Of a stretch of DNA of 64,000 bases, positions 43,953-53,023 are shown piece by piece. Under the pieces are notes generated by a model that was not told the origin of the DNA, did not search any database, and saw nothing but the letters and a program-made list of their open reading frames with translations. The translations under genes were made by a program, and so were the position numbers. The stretch is from JBKPCD01 sp046727175. Lineage in GTDB: Bacteria > Acidobacteriota > Vicinamibacteria > Vicinamibacterales > 2-12-FULL-66-21. The stretch is from positions 1 through 64,000 of the forward strand of contig JBKPCD010000132.1 of the NCBI GenBank assembly GCA_046727175.1. Reading direction: 5' to 3'. Each line of letters opens with the position of its first letter. Positions within the stretch are counted from its first letter, which is position 1.

Positions 43953-45092
43953 ATGACCACCGAAGCGAAGCCCAAGGGCGGCCTCGAGGACGTTGTTGCT
44001 GCGTCCTCTGCCATCTGTTACCTCGATGGCGATCGTGGCGTGCTCGCGTACTACGGGTACGACATCCACGATCTGGCGCGCGGCGCGTCGTTCGAGGAGG
44101 TCTGTTATCTCTTGTGGCACGGCCGGTTGCCCAACCGGGCCGAGCTGGGCGATCTGCAGTCGCAGCTCGCGGCTGCGCGGCCGCTCCCCGACTCGGTTCT
44201 CCGACTGATGAAGCAGCTTCCGGCGGTCGATGGGATGGACGCGCTGCGTACGCTGACGTCGGCACTCGGTCATTACGATCCCGATGCTGCCGACAACTCA
44301 CAGCCGGCAAACTTTCGGAAGGCGATCAGGCTGACAGGACAGATTGCGAGCCTTGTCGCGACTTACGGACGTCTGCAGGCGGGAGCCGGACCGATTCAGC
44401 CGGATCCAGCGCTTGGCCACGCGGCAAACTTCCTCTACATGCTCACCGGCAACCGGCCGAACGCGCTCTCCACGCGCGCGTTCGACGTCGCGCTCGTGCT
44501 CCACGCGGATCACGAGCTGAACGCGTCCACGTTCGCGGCTCGCGTGGCCGCCGCGACCCTGACCGATCTCCATTCGTCGATTGTCGCTGCCATTGGAGCG
44601 TTGAAAGGCCCGCTACACGGCGGCGCGAACGCCGACGTGATGCGTCTGCTCATCGAAATCGGCCCAGACGCAGGGCCGGATCGCATTGACGAGGCAATTC
44701 GGAGCCGGCTCGCGAGGAAGGTCAAAATCCCCGGCTTCGGCCATCGCGTGTATCGCACGGAAGACCCGCGCGCGACGCATCTGCGCCGGATGTCGAAGGA
44801 GCTCGGGGAGCGCGCCGGCAACACGCGCTGGTTCGAGATGTCACAGCGGATCGAACAGATCGTCAAGAGCGAGAAGAAGCTGAACGCGAACGTGGACTTC
44901 TATTCGGCCTCGACGTACTACACGCTCGGCATCCCGATCGATCTCTTCACGCCTATCTTTGCCGTCAGCCGCATTTCCGGATGGACCGCACACTGCCTCG
45001 AGCAGTACGCGAACAACCGGCTGATTCGTCCGCGCACCGACTACATCGGGCCGAAGTATCCGCAAACATTCTTGCTGCTCGATCAGCGCTAG
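43953..45092 (+). CDS. gltA: Citrate synthase (type II-like/2-methylcitrate synthase family)
   Basis: A 379-residue enzyme condensing oxaloacetate and acetyl-CoA at the entry of the TCA cycle. It begins with GGLEDVVAASSAICYLDGDRGVLAYYGYDI. That run is longer than a motif and is typical of the short bacterial/archaeal form; its key parts are ICYLDGDRG and YYGYDI. The catalytic residues lie in VLHADHELNAST, LKGPLHGGANADVM, PGFGHRVYRTEDPR and NVDFYSASTYYTLG. A propionyl-CoA-using 2-methylcitrate synthase cannot be excluded, but no prp genes are nearby. No ribosome-binding site is visible, consistent with a leaderless message. Confidence 0.92.
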   Translation: MTTEAKPKGGLEDVVAASSAICYLDGDRGVLAYYGYDIHDLARGASFEEVCYLLWHGRLPNRAELGDLQSQLAAARPLPDSVLRLMKQLPAVDGMDALRTLTSALGHYDPDAADNSQPANFRKAIRLTGQIASLVATYGRLQAGAGPIQPDPALGHAANFLYMLTGNRPNALSTRAFDVALVLHADHELNASTFAARVAAATLTDLHSSIVAAIGALKGPLHGGANADVMRLLIEIGPDAGPDRIDEAIRSRLARKVKIPGFGHRVYRTEDPRATHLRRMSKELGERAGNTRWFEMSQRIEQIVKSEKKLNANVDFYSASTYYTLGIPIDLFTPIFAVSRISGWTAHCLEQYANNRLIRPRTDYIGPKYPQTFLLLDQR

Positions 45093-45114
45093 TGCGCTGG
45101 CGCGCGCGGCGGGC

Positions 45115-45363
45115 GTTCGGGCTCGGGATTCGGGGCTCGCCGTTCCATGGGCTCGCAATGTGCAAGTCGGTGTTTCGTCGCGCCAGGCTGCCCGCCGCGC
45201 CAATTCACCGGCGGGCGGCAAGACCGAAGGCCGTCGCGCGAAGCGCGTAAAGCGCGTGGGGTGGGGCCCCACGCGCATCAAAAAGAAGATGGCTATCGGC
45301 AGATCAGTAGCCTGCTGCGAATGAGCAGCATCGCCCCCCGAATCCCGAACCCCGAAGCCCGGG
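45115..45363. repeat. Composite intergenic repeat region between gltA and lepA
   Basis: The 305-base spacer 45093-45397 holds no gene. Its flanks carry GGGATTCGGGG-type words (45115-45140) and their reverse complement CCCCGAATCCCGAACCCC (from 45335). Between them lie an 8-bp hairpin, GCCCGCCG (45190-45197) with CGGCGGGC (45209-45216), and the 10-bp palindrome at 45252-45276 that recurs at 56356-56380. Confidence 0.7.
45252..45276. repeat. Dispersed palindrome, copy 1 (GCGCGTGGGG hairpin)
   Basis: GCGCGTGGGG (45252-45261) pairs perfectly with CCCCACGCGC (45267-45276) across the loop TGGGG. It is followed by ATCAAAAAGAAG. The other copy at 56356-56380 has the same arms, a one-base loop difference and the same A-rich follow-on. 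The A run lies on the wrong side for an intrinsic terminator on either strand. Confidence 0.85.
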
Positions 45364-45375
45364 AGCGCGGAACGA

Positions 45376-45381
45376 TATAAT
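45376..45381 (+). promoter_or_regulatory. -10 box of the lepA-lepB operon
   Basis: A perfect TATAAT at 45376-45381 lies 16 bases ahead of the lepA ATG, giving a leader of roughly ten bases. No clear -35 or strong ribosome-binding site is visible. Confidence 0.65.
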
Positions 45382-45397
45382 TTACAGATCGTCGCCA

Positions 45398-47200
<1,803 letters not shown>

Positions 47201-47250
47201 GGGAAGAAGGGGAAAAGGAAAGGGAAAAGGGAAAAGAGAAAAGGGACAAA
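47201..47250. repeat. Polypurine AAAGGGA word array after lepA
   Basis: GGGAAGAAGG, GGAAAAGGAAAGGGAAAAGG and AGAAAAGGGAC words fill 47201-47250. They belong to the same word family as the tRNA-rpoD spacer at 34821-34919. No pyrimidine arm follows, so this is one-sided. Confidence 0.7.
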
Positions 47251-47283
47251 CCAAGGCCCAAAGCCCAAAGTCTACAGACGAGT

Positions 47284-47982
47284 ATGGCCACCAACATCTT
47301 TCAGAAGTCCACGATCCGCGAATACTTCGAGTCGATCGTCATCGCCGTGATCCTCGCGCTGTTCGTGCGGACGTGGGTCGTGCAGGCGTTCAAGATCCCG
47401 ACGGGGTCGATGGAGAACAACCTGCTGATCGGCGATCACCTGCTCGTGAACAAATTCGTGTTCGCGCCGGCGGCGAGCCGCCTCGAACGAGGCGTGTTCC
47501 CGATGCGTGACATCCGCCGCGGCGACATCATCGTCTTCAAGTACCCCGACGAGCCGGAGCGGGATTTCATCAAGCGTGTGATCGGCCTTCCCGGCGACAC
47601 GGTGGAGCTCCGCAACAAGAAAGTATTCATAAACGGCCGGGAGCTGAGTGAGCCATACGTTCATTTCCTCGAACCGGTTTCGGAGGCTGGGGAGATCACC
47701 TCATTCGACGTCCGCGAGCGCTACGGGCCGGTGCACGTGCCCGACAATCAGTACTTCGTCATGGGCGATAACCGTGACAACTCCCAGGACAGCCGGTATT
47801 GGGGATTCCTGCCGCGAAGCTACATCAAGGGCAAGGCGCTGATGATCTATTGGTCCTACGAGTCCGGCCGCGACGAGTACAGCGAGCCGGGTGTCGTAGG
47901 CTCGATCAAGCGGATTGGGTCAGTGGCCGTTCACTTCTTCACACGTACGCGCTGGGAGCGGTTGTTCCATCAAATCCACTGA
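47284..47982 (+). CDS. lepB: Signal peptidase I
   Basis: A 232-residue membrane-bound protease that removes signal peptides. A membrane segment at about residues 18-36 (SIVIAVILALFVRTWVVQAF) is followed by the catalytic S42 in IPTGSMENNLL and the general base K97 in DFIKRVIGLPGD. The conserved MGDNRDNSQDSRYWG block (box E) comes later. The ATG at 47284 gives a normal N-terminus, and longer starts translate the polypurine array. It is probably co-transcribed with lepA. Confidence 0.95.
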   Translation: MATNIFQKSTIREYFESIVIAVILALFVRTWVVQAFKIPTGSMENNLLIGDHLLVNKFVFAPAASRLERGVFPMRDIRRGDIIVFKYPDEPERDFIKRVIGLPGDTVELRNKKVFINGRELSEPYVHFLEPVSEAGEITSFDVRERYGPVHVPDNQYFVMGDNRDNSQDSRYWGFLPRSYIKGKALMIYWSYESGRDEYSEPGVVGSIKRIGSVAVHFFTRTRWERLFHQIH

Positions 47983-48000
47983 CGCCGTTCGAGATCTCAA

Positions 48001-48213
48001 AGGAGGCGGAGGTCACGGACAAATCGCTTACCGCGGCGCCGCGGAGTTCACGGAGATTTGTTTTGTTCTTGGACGCAAGTCGAGCTTGGTTCAGAGCTTC
48101 CGTTCAACGAGCATCACATCAACTCTGATGCCACGATTCCGGGACATTACAAAGAATCTCCGTGGGTCCGGTGGCTCCGCGGTGAGGCTTTTTCCGTGAT
48201 CTCCGTCTCCTCC
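48001..48213. repeat. CGGAG-type inverted repeat, about 60-base arms, between lepB and fchA
   Basis: The left arm 48001-48062 has words such as GGAGGCGGAGGTCACGGA, ACCGCGGCGCCGCGGAG and TTCACGGAGATTTG. The right arm 48151-48213 is their imperfect reverse complement (ATCTCCGTGGG, GGCTCCGCGGTGAGG, CCGTGATCTCCGTCTCC). The arms enclose about 90 bases and fill nearly the whole spacer between two convergent genes. Confidence 0.8.
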
Positions 48214-48219
48214 GGCTAA

Positions 48220-48822
48220 TCAGGGCGCCGCAATCGAACTCGCCTGCGCGATCAGCCGTGCTGCCTCAGCCCGCACGCGATCCACGTATTCGGCATCCTT
48301 GATGCCTCTCAGGTTGATCTGCACGTTGTAACCAGCACCACGCAGGCCTGCGCGCAGCAGCTCGAGCGCGACCTGCACATCGCTGGAGGCGTTCGCGTTC
48401 CCGAGGGTTGCGACGATGGCCCCGTGGTCGATGGCTTCCACACACGCCCGCATGACGTCGAGTGGCGACTCCGTCGCAGCTCGGAGCGCACGCTGAATCA
48501 TGGCTGCTCGGAACGCTTTGTTCTCTTCCGTCTCTTTCGGCAGTCGATACGCCGCCATCACTTCTTCGTACGCCTCGCTGTCGCGATCCACGAGTACGGT
48601 GAGGTCCTCGCTCAGCTCCGCGCATCGTGTGCCTACCGCGGCCAGGCGTTCAACATCGGCTTGCGTGGTCGCCCGTGGCTGGGGCAGCTGTGCAACCATC
48701 GTCAGCAACGAGGCTCCGAGCGCGCCCGCTAAAGCAGAGGCAGAACCGCCTCCCGGTGTCGGATCTGAAGATCGAAAGGCGGCAAGAGTGTCCTGCAGGC
48801 TTCGCTCAGTGAGTCTGGGCAT
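48220..48822 (-). CDS. fchA: Formiminotetrahydrofolate cyclodeaminase-like protein
   Basis: A 200-residue member of the FTCD_C family, which converts 5-formimino-THF to 5,10-methenyl-THF and ammonia. The N-terminal helix is followed by the family loop DPTPGGGSASALAGALGASL, then VDRDSEAYEEVMAAY and ATLGNANASSDVQVALELL. The ATG at 48822 overlaps the end of hutI by 17 bases, so the two are co-transcribed and belong to histidine breakdown and one-carbon supply. The formimidoyl transferase half and hutH/hutU are not in the window. Confidence 0.85.
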   Translation of the reverse strand: MPRLTERSLQDTLAAFRSSDPTPGGGSASALAGALGASLLTMVAQLPQPRATTQADVERLAAVGTRCAELSEDLTVLVDRDSEAYEEVMAAYRLPKETEENKAFRAAMIQRALRAATESPLDVMRACVEAIDHGAIVATLGNANASSDVQVALELLRAGLRGAGYNVQINLRGIKDAEYVDRVRAEAARLIAQASSIAAP

Positions 48823-50107
48823 GTGTACTCGCAGGGAACGATCCATGAACGATGCGGCCGCGTTTGACGACGGCCACAATGGACGGTGCGCCAACGCGAA
48901 TGAGGTTGATCGCGTCGCCGCTGACGACGACGAGGTCCGCAAGCTTGCCAGGCTCGAGGCTCCCGACGCTGTCGGCGCGATCGAGCGCCCACGCCGGGTT
49001 GAGCGTCGCGCCGACGAGCGCTTCCTCGAACGTCAGATCCATTCCGAAGCAGGCGAGCGTCATCGCAAACGGCATCGACGGCGAGAAGCCGCCGCCTGGA
49101 TTGACGTCGGTGGCGAGCGCGACCGGCACGCCTGCGGCGATCAGGTCGCGCGCAGGGGCGAATCGCCTCAGTTTGAGATAGAACGCCGCGATGGGAAGCA
49201 ACGTTGCGGTCACGTTGCCCCTGGCGAGGTCGCGAATGCCGGATGGCGAGACGAAGACGAGATGGTCCGCCGAACGCGCGCCGACGGCGGCCGCGACCTG
49301 CGCTCCTCCGCTCGCCGCGAGCTCGTCCGCGTGAATGCGAGGCGCCAGGCCGGCCTTCTTGCCTGCCTCGAGAATCGCCACGGAATCGTCCGGTGTGAAT
49401 ACGCCCTCCTCGCAGAAGACGTCACACCATTTCGCGAGCCTCTCCCGGGCGACGGTGCGAATCATCTCGTCGATCACGAGCTTCACGTAGTCGCCGCGGC
49501 GCGAGCGGTACTCGAGCGGGATTTCGTGGGCACCGAGGAACGTCGGCACCACGTCGATTGGCCCTTCGTCAGCCAGGCGGCGTATCGCACGGAGGATCTT
49601 GAGCTCCGAATCGACCTCCAAGCCGTAGCCGCTCTTGATTTCACACGTCGTCGTGCCGCTCGCAAGCATTTCACGCAAGCGGAACCGCGATTGGTTGACG
49701 AGCTCGTCCTCAGACGCAGCGCGGGTGGCCCTCACCGTCGCGACGATGCCGCCTTCGCTTGCGGCGATGCTGGCGTAACTCTCGCCGGCGAGACGCCGGC
49801 GCAGCTCGTTGCGTCGATCGCCCGCAAACACGAGGTGCGTGTGTGGATCGACGAAGCCCGGCACGATCGAGCAGTCGAACGCGTCGATGATCTCAGCGTC
49901 GGGTGACATCGTGAGACGGGCGCGAACATCCCCGGTAGGGCCCACGTACACAATCCGTTCACCGGCCGCGGCAACAGCGCCGTCAGCCAGGACGCGGATG
50001 TTGCCCTGATCGTGTCCGGATCGCGGGGCAGGTCCGGCGCAGGTGATGAGTTGACGGCAGTGCCTGATGAGAAGTGTGGCTGGCGCGCTGCGACCCGGCG
50101 ACGTCAC
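48806..50107 (-). CDS. hutI: Imidazolonepropionase
   Basis: A 433-residue amidohydrolase-superfamily enzyme that opens the ring of imidazolone propionate to give N-formimino-glutamate, the third step of histidine degradation. The metal-binding H89 and H91 lie in VPGFVDPHTHLVFAGDR. EIKSGYGLEVDSELKIL, FLGAHEIPLEYR, HADELAASGGAQVAA and VALATDVNPGGGFSPSMPF follow. The GTG start at 50107 overlaps the DUF167 stop (GTGA). The following fchA could use the formimino group after transfer to folate. Confidence 0.93.
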   Translation of the reverse strand: MTSPGRSAPATLLIRHCRQLITCAGPAPRSGHDQGNIRVLADGAVAAAGERIVYVGPTGDVRARLTMSPDAEIIDAFDCSIVPGFVDPHTHLVFAGDRRNELRRRLAGESYASIAASEGGIVATVRATRAASEDELVNQSRFRLREMLASGTTTCEIKSGYGLEVDSELKILRAIRRLADEGPIDVVPTFLGAHEIPLEYRSRRGDYVKLVIDEMIRTVARERLAKWCDVFCEEGVFTPDDSVAILEAGKKAGLAPRIHADELAASGGAQVAAAVGARSADHLVFVSPSGIRDLARGNVTATLLPIAAFYLKLRRFAPARDLIAAGVPVALATDVNPGGGFSPSMPFAMTLACFGMDLTFEEALVGATLNPAWALDRADSVGSLEPGKLADLVVVSGDAINLIRVGAPSIVAVVKRGRIVHGSFPASTHAQTH

Positions 50108-50403
50108 TCGGGAAGTATAGCGGAGAGCTTTGCTGTCACTCGATCAACGGACAAATCGCTGACGACGATCCGTTTGTCGCGGGATTTCTGGCCACTCACG
50201 ATCGCGACGTCGCGGCGTGGACAATCGAGCAGGGCGGCGAGGAACGCGATCAGCGCGTCGTTCGCAGCCCCATCGACGGGCGCAGAAGCAATGCGAACGA
50301 GAAGCGCGTCACCGCGTACTCCCGCGATGCCGGTGTGGCCGGCACGCGGAATGACGCGAACAGCGAAGGAAACTCCGGAACGTAAGAAGGAGAGCGGAAT
50401 CAA
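50104..50403 (-). CDS. DUF167/YggU-family protein
   Basis: A 99-residue member of the small DUF167 family: VSFAVRVIPRAGHTGIAG, LLVRIASAPVDGAANDALIAFLA and VAIVSGQKSRDKRIVVSDL are the characteristic blocks, with the conserved PxxGxAN-type loop as PVDGAAND. Function is unknown. The family commonly sits next to yggS, yggT and divIVA genes, as here. It overlaps both neighbours by four bases. Confidence 0.88.
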   Translation of the reverse strand: MIPLSFLRSGVSFAVRVIPRAGHTGIAGVRGDALLVRIASAPVDGAANDALIAFLAALLDCPRRDVAIVSGQKSRDKRIVVSDLSVDRVTAKLSAILPE

Positions 50404-51029
50404 CTCCGCTCGTCTGCCCGGCGCGGAACGGACGGGTCGCGCGCCACGTTCGCCGCGGGCTCGGCCGGACGCGGACGGTGCAGCAGCAGTTTCTCGTCGG
50501 ATGTGTCCTGCTCGCGAATGAACTCGAGCGCGCGCCGGAGCGCTTGGATCGTGCTCTCGAGCGTGCCTTCGACGTCGCGGCGACGCAGCCGCAGCTCGTT
50601 GATGTCGCGCTCGACCTCTTCGAGCCGGACCTGCGCTTTCTGCAGCAGGAGATCCGCGCGGCCTTGCGCTTCGCGCACGATCAGCTTCGCCTCGGTTTGG
50701 GCGCTTTCCTTGATCTCGTCGGCAAGCCGCTGCGCGGTCAGCAGGGTGTTTCGCAGGTTCGCCTCACGCTCGCGATGCTCGGTCAGCAAAGCTTCGGTTC
50801 GGACGAGATCCTGCCGAAGTCGGTCGAGCTCGCGAAGCGCCTGCTCGTAATCGGCGGCGGCTTCGGTCAGAAATGCGACGACTTCGGTGCGATCGAATCC
50901 TCGCAACGCTGTCCGAAATCTCGGCTGACGCAGGTCGAGCGGCGCGATGCGCATCACGCGCTCGGGTGGTGGAGATCCTGCACCGGCTGCCGTGACGTTT
51001 GTCGAAACTGGCGGACGCTCGGCCATCAT
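50400..51029 (-). CDS. DivIVA-domain protein
   Basis: A 209-residue protein. A short disordered N-terminus is followed by the DivIVA membrane-binding motif, RIAPLDLRQPRFRTALRGFDRTEVVAFLTE (key residues: LDLRQPRF and GFDRTEVVAFL). A long coiled coil spans about residues 55-175. DivIVA proteins sense membrane curvature and guide division or polar growth. The position next to yggS and DUF167 is typical. The C-terminus is a short Arg/Pro-rich tail. Confidence 0.87.
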   Translation of the reverse strand: MMAERPPVSTNVTAAGAGSPPPERVMRIAPLDLRQPRFRTALRGFDRTEVVAFLTEAAADYEQALRELDRLRQDLVRTEALLTEHREREANLRNTLLTAQRLADEIKESAQTEAKLIVREAQGRADLLLQKAQVRLEEVERDINELRLRRRDVEGTLESTIQALRRALEFIREQDTSDEKLLLHRPRPAEPAANVARDPSVPRRADERS

Positions 51030-51044
51030 ATCCCCCGAGACCCT

Positions 51045-51071
51045 GATTCACGCGAATTTGCGCGGATCAGA
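51045..51071. repeat. Dispersed 27-base repeat, copy B (yggS-divIVA spacer)
   Basis: The sequence GATTCACGCGAATTTGCGCG continuing GATCAGA matches 36651-36677 at about 22 of 27 positions. It has internal dyad symmetry around the central AATTTG. It occupies most of the 47-base spacer upstream of divIVA. Confidence 0.65.
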
Positions 51072-51076
51072 AAAAC

Positions 51077-51778
51077 TTAAGCCCGAAATCTCTTGCCGAA
51101 AATCGCGGTGCCGACACGCACGATCGTCGCCCCTTCTTCGATGGCTGCCTCGAAATCGTGGCTCATGCCCATCGACAGATGCTGGAGCGCGGTCGACGGC
51201 ACGCCGGAGGACAGCAACCGATCGCGAAACTCACGAAGGCGCACGAACCAGGGTCGGGTCTGCTCCTGATCTTCGTTCCAGGGCGGCATCAGCATCAAGC
51301 CCCGGAGTCGGATGTCGTGCGTCTCCGCCGCCGCGCGGACGAGTCGCTCCGCCTCGTCCGGCGGCGCGCCGAACTTCGTCGTCTCACCCGCGAAATCGAC
51401 CTGAATCAGCACCTCCGGCGCGGTGTCCTTATCCGCGCCGGCGGCAGCATTCGCGACGTGCCGCATCAGCTCCATCGAGTCAATCGAGTGAATGCACGCA
51501 AACGGTCCGACCGCCTTCTTCGCTTTGTTCGATTGCAGGTGGCCAACGAGGTGCCACCTGGCCGAGATGTCGGACGTTGCCGCGATTTTCTGCAGGGCTT
51601 CCTGAACGCGGTTTTCACCGAAGTCGCGCTGGCCGGCCGCCCACGCCTCACGGACGGCGTTGGCGTCGAACGTTTTCGAGATCGCGACGAGCGTGACGTC
51701 GGCCGGTTCGCGGCCGGAGCGCCGGGCCGCAGCGTCGATCCGGCTGCGGACCCGGTCGAGGTTCTCGGCGATTGACAC
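51077..51778 (-). CDS. yggS: YggS/PROSC-family PLP homeostasis protein
   Basis: A 233-residue single-domain alanine-racemase-fold protein that binds PLP and buffers its pool. The lysine that binds PLP lies in VTLVAISKTFDANAVREA. RDFGENRVQEALQKI, WHLVGHLQSNKAKKAV, VLIQVDFAGETTKFGA and LSMGMSHDFEAAIEEGATIVRVGTAIFGKR follow, where the last is given by its key residues MGMSHDFEAAI and RVGTAIFG. The GTG start directly follows the upstream TAG. Confidence 0.94.
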   Translation of the reverse strand: MSIAENLDRVRSRIDAAARRSGREPADVTLVAISKTFDANAVREAWAAGQRDFGENRVQEALQKIAATSDISARWHLVGHLQSNKAKKAVGPFACIHSIDSMELMRHVANAAAGADKDTAPEVLIQVDFAGETTKFGAPPDEAERLVRAAAETHDIRLRGLMLMPPWNEDQEQTRPWFVRLREFRDRLLSSGVPSTALQHLSMGMSHDFEAAIEEGATIVRVGTAIFGKRFRA

Positions 51779-52741
51779 CTACTTTTTGATTTGCGTCAAG
51801 ACGCCCTTGGCCTGTTCGGCATACTGGCCGGTCGGTGCAATCTTGAGGTACTCCTCGAACTGCTGCGCCGCTTCGGGCATTTTGCCCTCGTTCAGGTTTG
51901 CCATGCCCAGCCAGTAGTGCGCGTCAGCCAGCTTCGGGTCGATCTTGATCGCTTCCTCGAACTGCTTCTTTGCTTCGGCGATCTTCCCGGCGTTCCACAT
52001 GATCACGCCCTGGTTGAACACCGTCGACGCGCTGCCACCGCCTCCTGCTGCTGTTCCAGCGCCGGCCAGCTTCTGTGCCTGCGCGCTCGCCTCCGCCGCC
52101 TGATCGAACTTCTTCTGAGCGTTGTAGACAGTTGCGAGCCCGCTATACGCCTCGACGGAATTCGGATTGACTTCGATGGCTTTCTTGAACGCGGCTTCCG
52201 CGGCGTCGTAGTCCTTTTTGTTGATGTTGATCGCGCCGATGTTGGTGTAGCACTCCGTGCATTTCGGCGCGGCCGCGATGACCTCGTTGAACTTCGCGAT
52301 CGCCTCGTCGTGCTTGCCCTGATTGCTCAACTCGACGCCTTGGGAGAATGCACCCTTCAGCGCATTCGCCTTGGCCTCCGCCTCCTTACGATCCTTTTCG
52401 GAGACATCGCCACCCGCGCCGGGCCTGAGGCCGAAGTTCACCTCGACCATGTCGAGGCCGATATGCTTGTTGAAGCTCTGGATCAGGCCGTCCTTCTCGG
52501 CGGTGATCTTGTAATCGCCTGTCTGGATACCAATCTGGATGTACTCGCCGCGCTTGTTCGTCTTCACCTCATACTTGCGGTTTGAGTCGGTCGCCTGGAT
52601 CGTGACCTTCGCTCCCTCGACCGGCTTGTTCTCGGCGTCAACGACTTTGCCCTTGATCTGACCACCCTGGGCGTAGGCGGGCGCTGCAGGTGCAGCAAGC
52701 CCGACGACAAGCGCGCAGATCGCAACGAATCGGCGTTTCAT
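51779..52741 (-). CDS. Secreted protein with carboxypeptidase-regulatory-like domain and TPR repeats
   Basis: A 320-residue exported protein. A signal peptide (MKRRFVAICALVVGLAAPAA, cleaved near AYAQ, residues 1-25) precedes a beta-sandwich CarboxypepD_reg-like domain at about 26-90 (IKGKVVDAENKPVEGAKVTI). Four or more TPR units follow from about residue 140, such as YTNIGAININKKDYDAAEAA and VEAYSGLATVYNAQKKFDQA, with a Gly/Ala-rich linker. This combination is common in acidobacterial periplasmic proteins and suggests protein-protein scaffolding. A GGGGAG site lies eight bases ahead of the ATG. Confidence 0.85.
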   Translation of the reverse strand: MKRRFVAICALVVGLAAPAAPAYAQGGQIKGKVVDAENKPVEGAKVTIQATDSNRKYEVKTNKRGEYIQIGIQTGDYKITAEKDGLIQSFNKHIGLDMVEVNFGLRPGAGGDVSEKDRKEAEAKANALKGAFSQGVELSNQGKHDEAIAKFNEVIAAAPKCTECYTNIGAININKKDYDAAEAAFKKAIEVNPNSVEAYSGLATVYNAQKKFDQAAEASAQAQKLAGAGTAAGGGGSASTVFNQGVIMWNAGKIAEAKKQFEEAIKIDPKLADAHYWLGMANLNEGKMPEAAQQFEEYLKIAPTGQYAEQAKGVLTQIKK

Positions 52742-52857
52742 GCGTGCTCCCCTCATACGGAACCTCCGTGTTGGTTGTGGCTTGAGCGCACGGAGTCCCC
52801 GCCGCGCGCCCGCTCGAACCGAATTGACTGAATATCGGCAGAAGTTTCGCTGTTCTT

Positions 52858-52920
52858 GTGGCCCACCGTACACGAGATGCACGGCGGAGGCCGTATTAAT
52901 TCGTGGCCCAGTTTACACGA
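52858..52920. repeat. 18-base direct repeats upstream of the TPR protein gene
   Basis: GTGGCCCACCGTACACGA (52858-52875) and GTGGCCCAGTTTACACGA (52903-52920) agree at 15 of 18 positions at a period of 45 bases. They lie 117-179 bases ahead of the minus-strand TPR gene, flanking the A/T-rich CCGTATTAATTCG. They could be operator half-sites or a short dispersed repeat. Nothing else is evident in the 282-base spacer 52742-53023. Confidence 0.55.
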
Positions 52921-53023
52921 ATCGCTCACGGGCGAGCCCGCCGCACCCTGTGTACTGCCCTCCGTGGATCGCAGGATCGCAGCACGTGAATTGCTGAGCA
53001 AGGTAACGGATCGTGCCGGACCA

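Noticed and set aside
45252..45290. Intrinsic terminator at the GCGCGTGGGG palindrome
   Set aside because: The hairpin is followed by A residues rather than T on the plus strand, and no T run follows on the minus strand either. The second copy behaves the same way.
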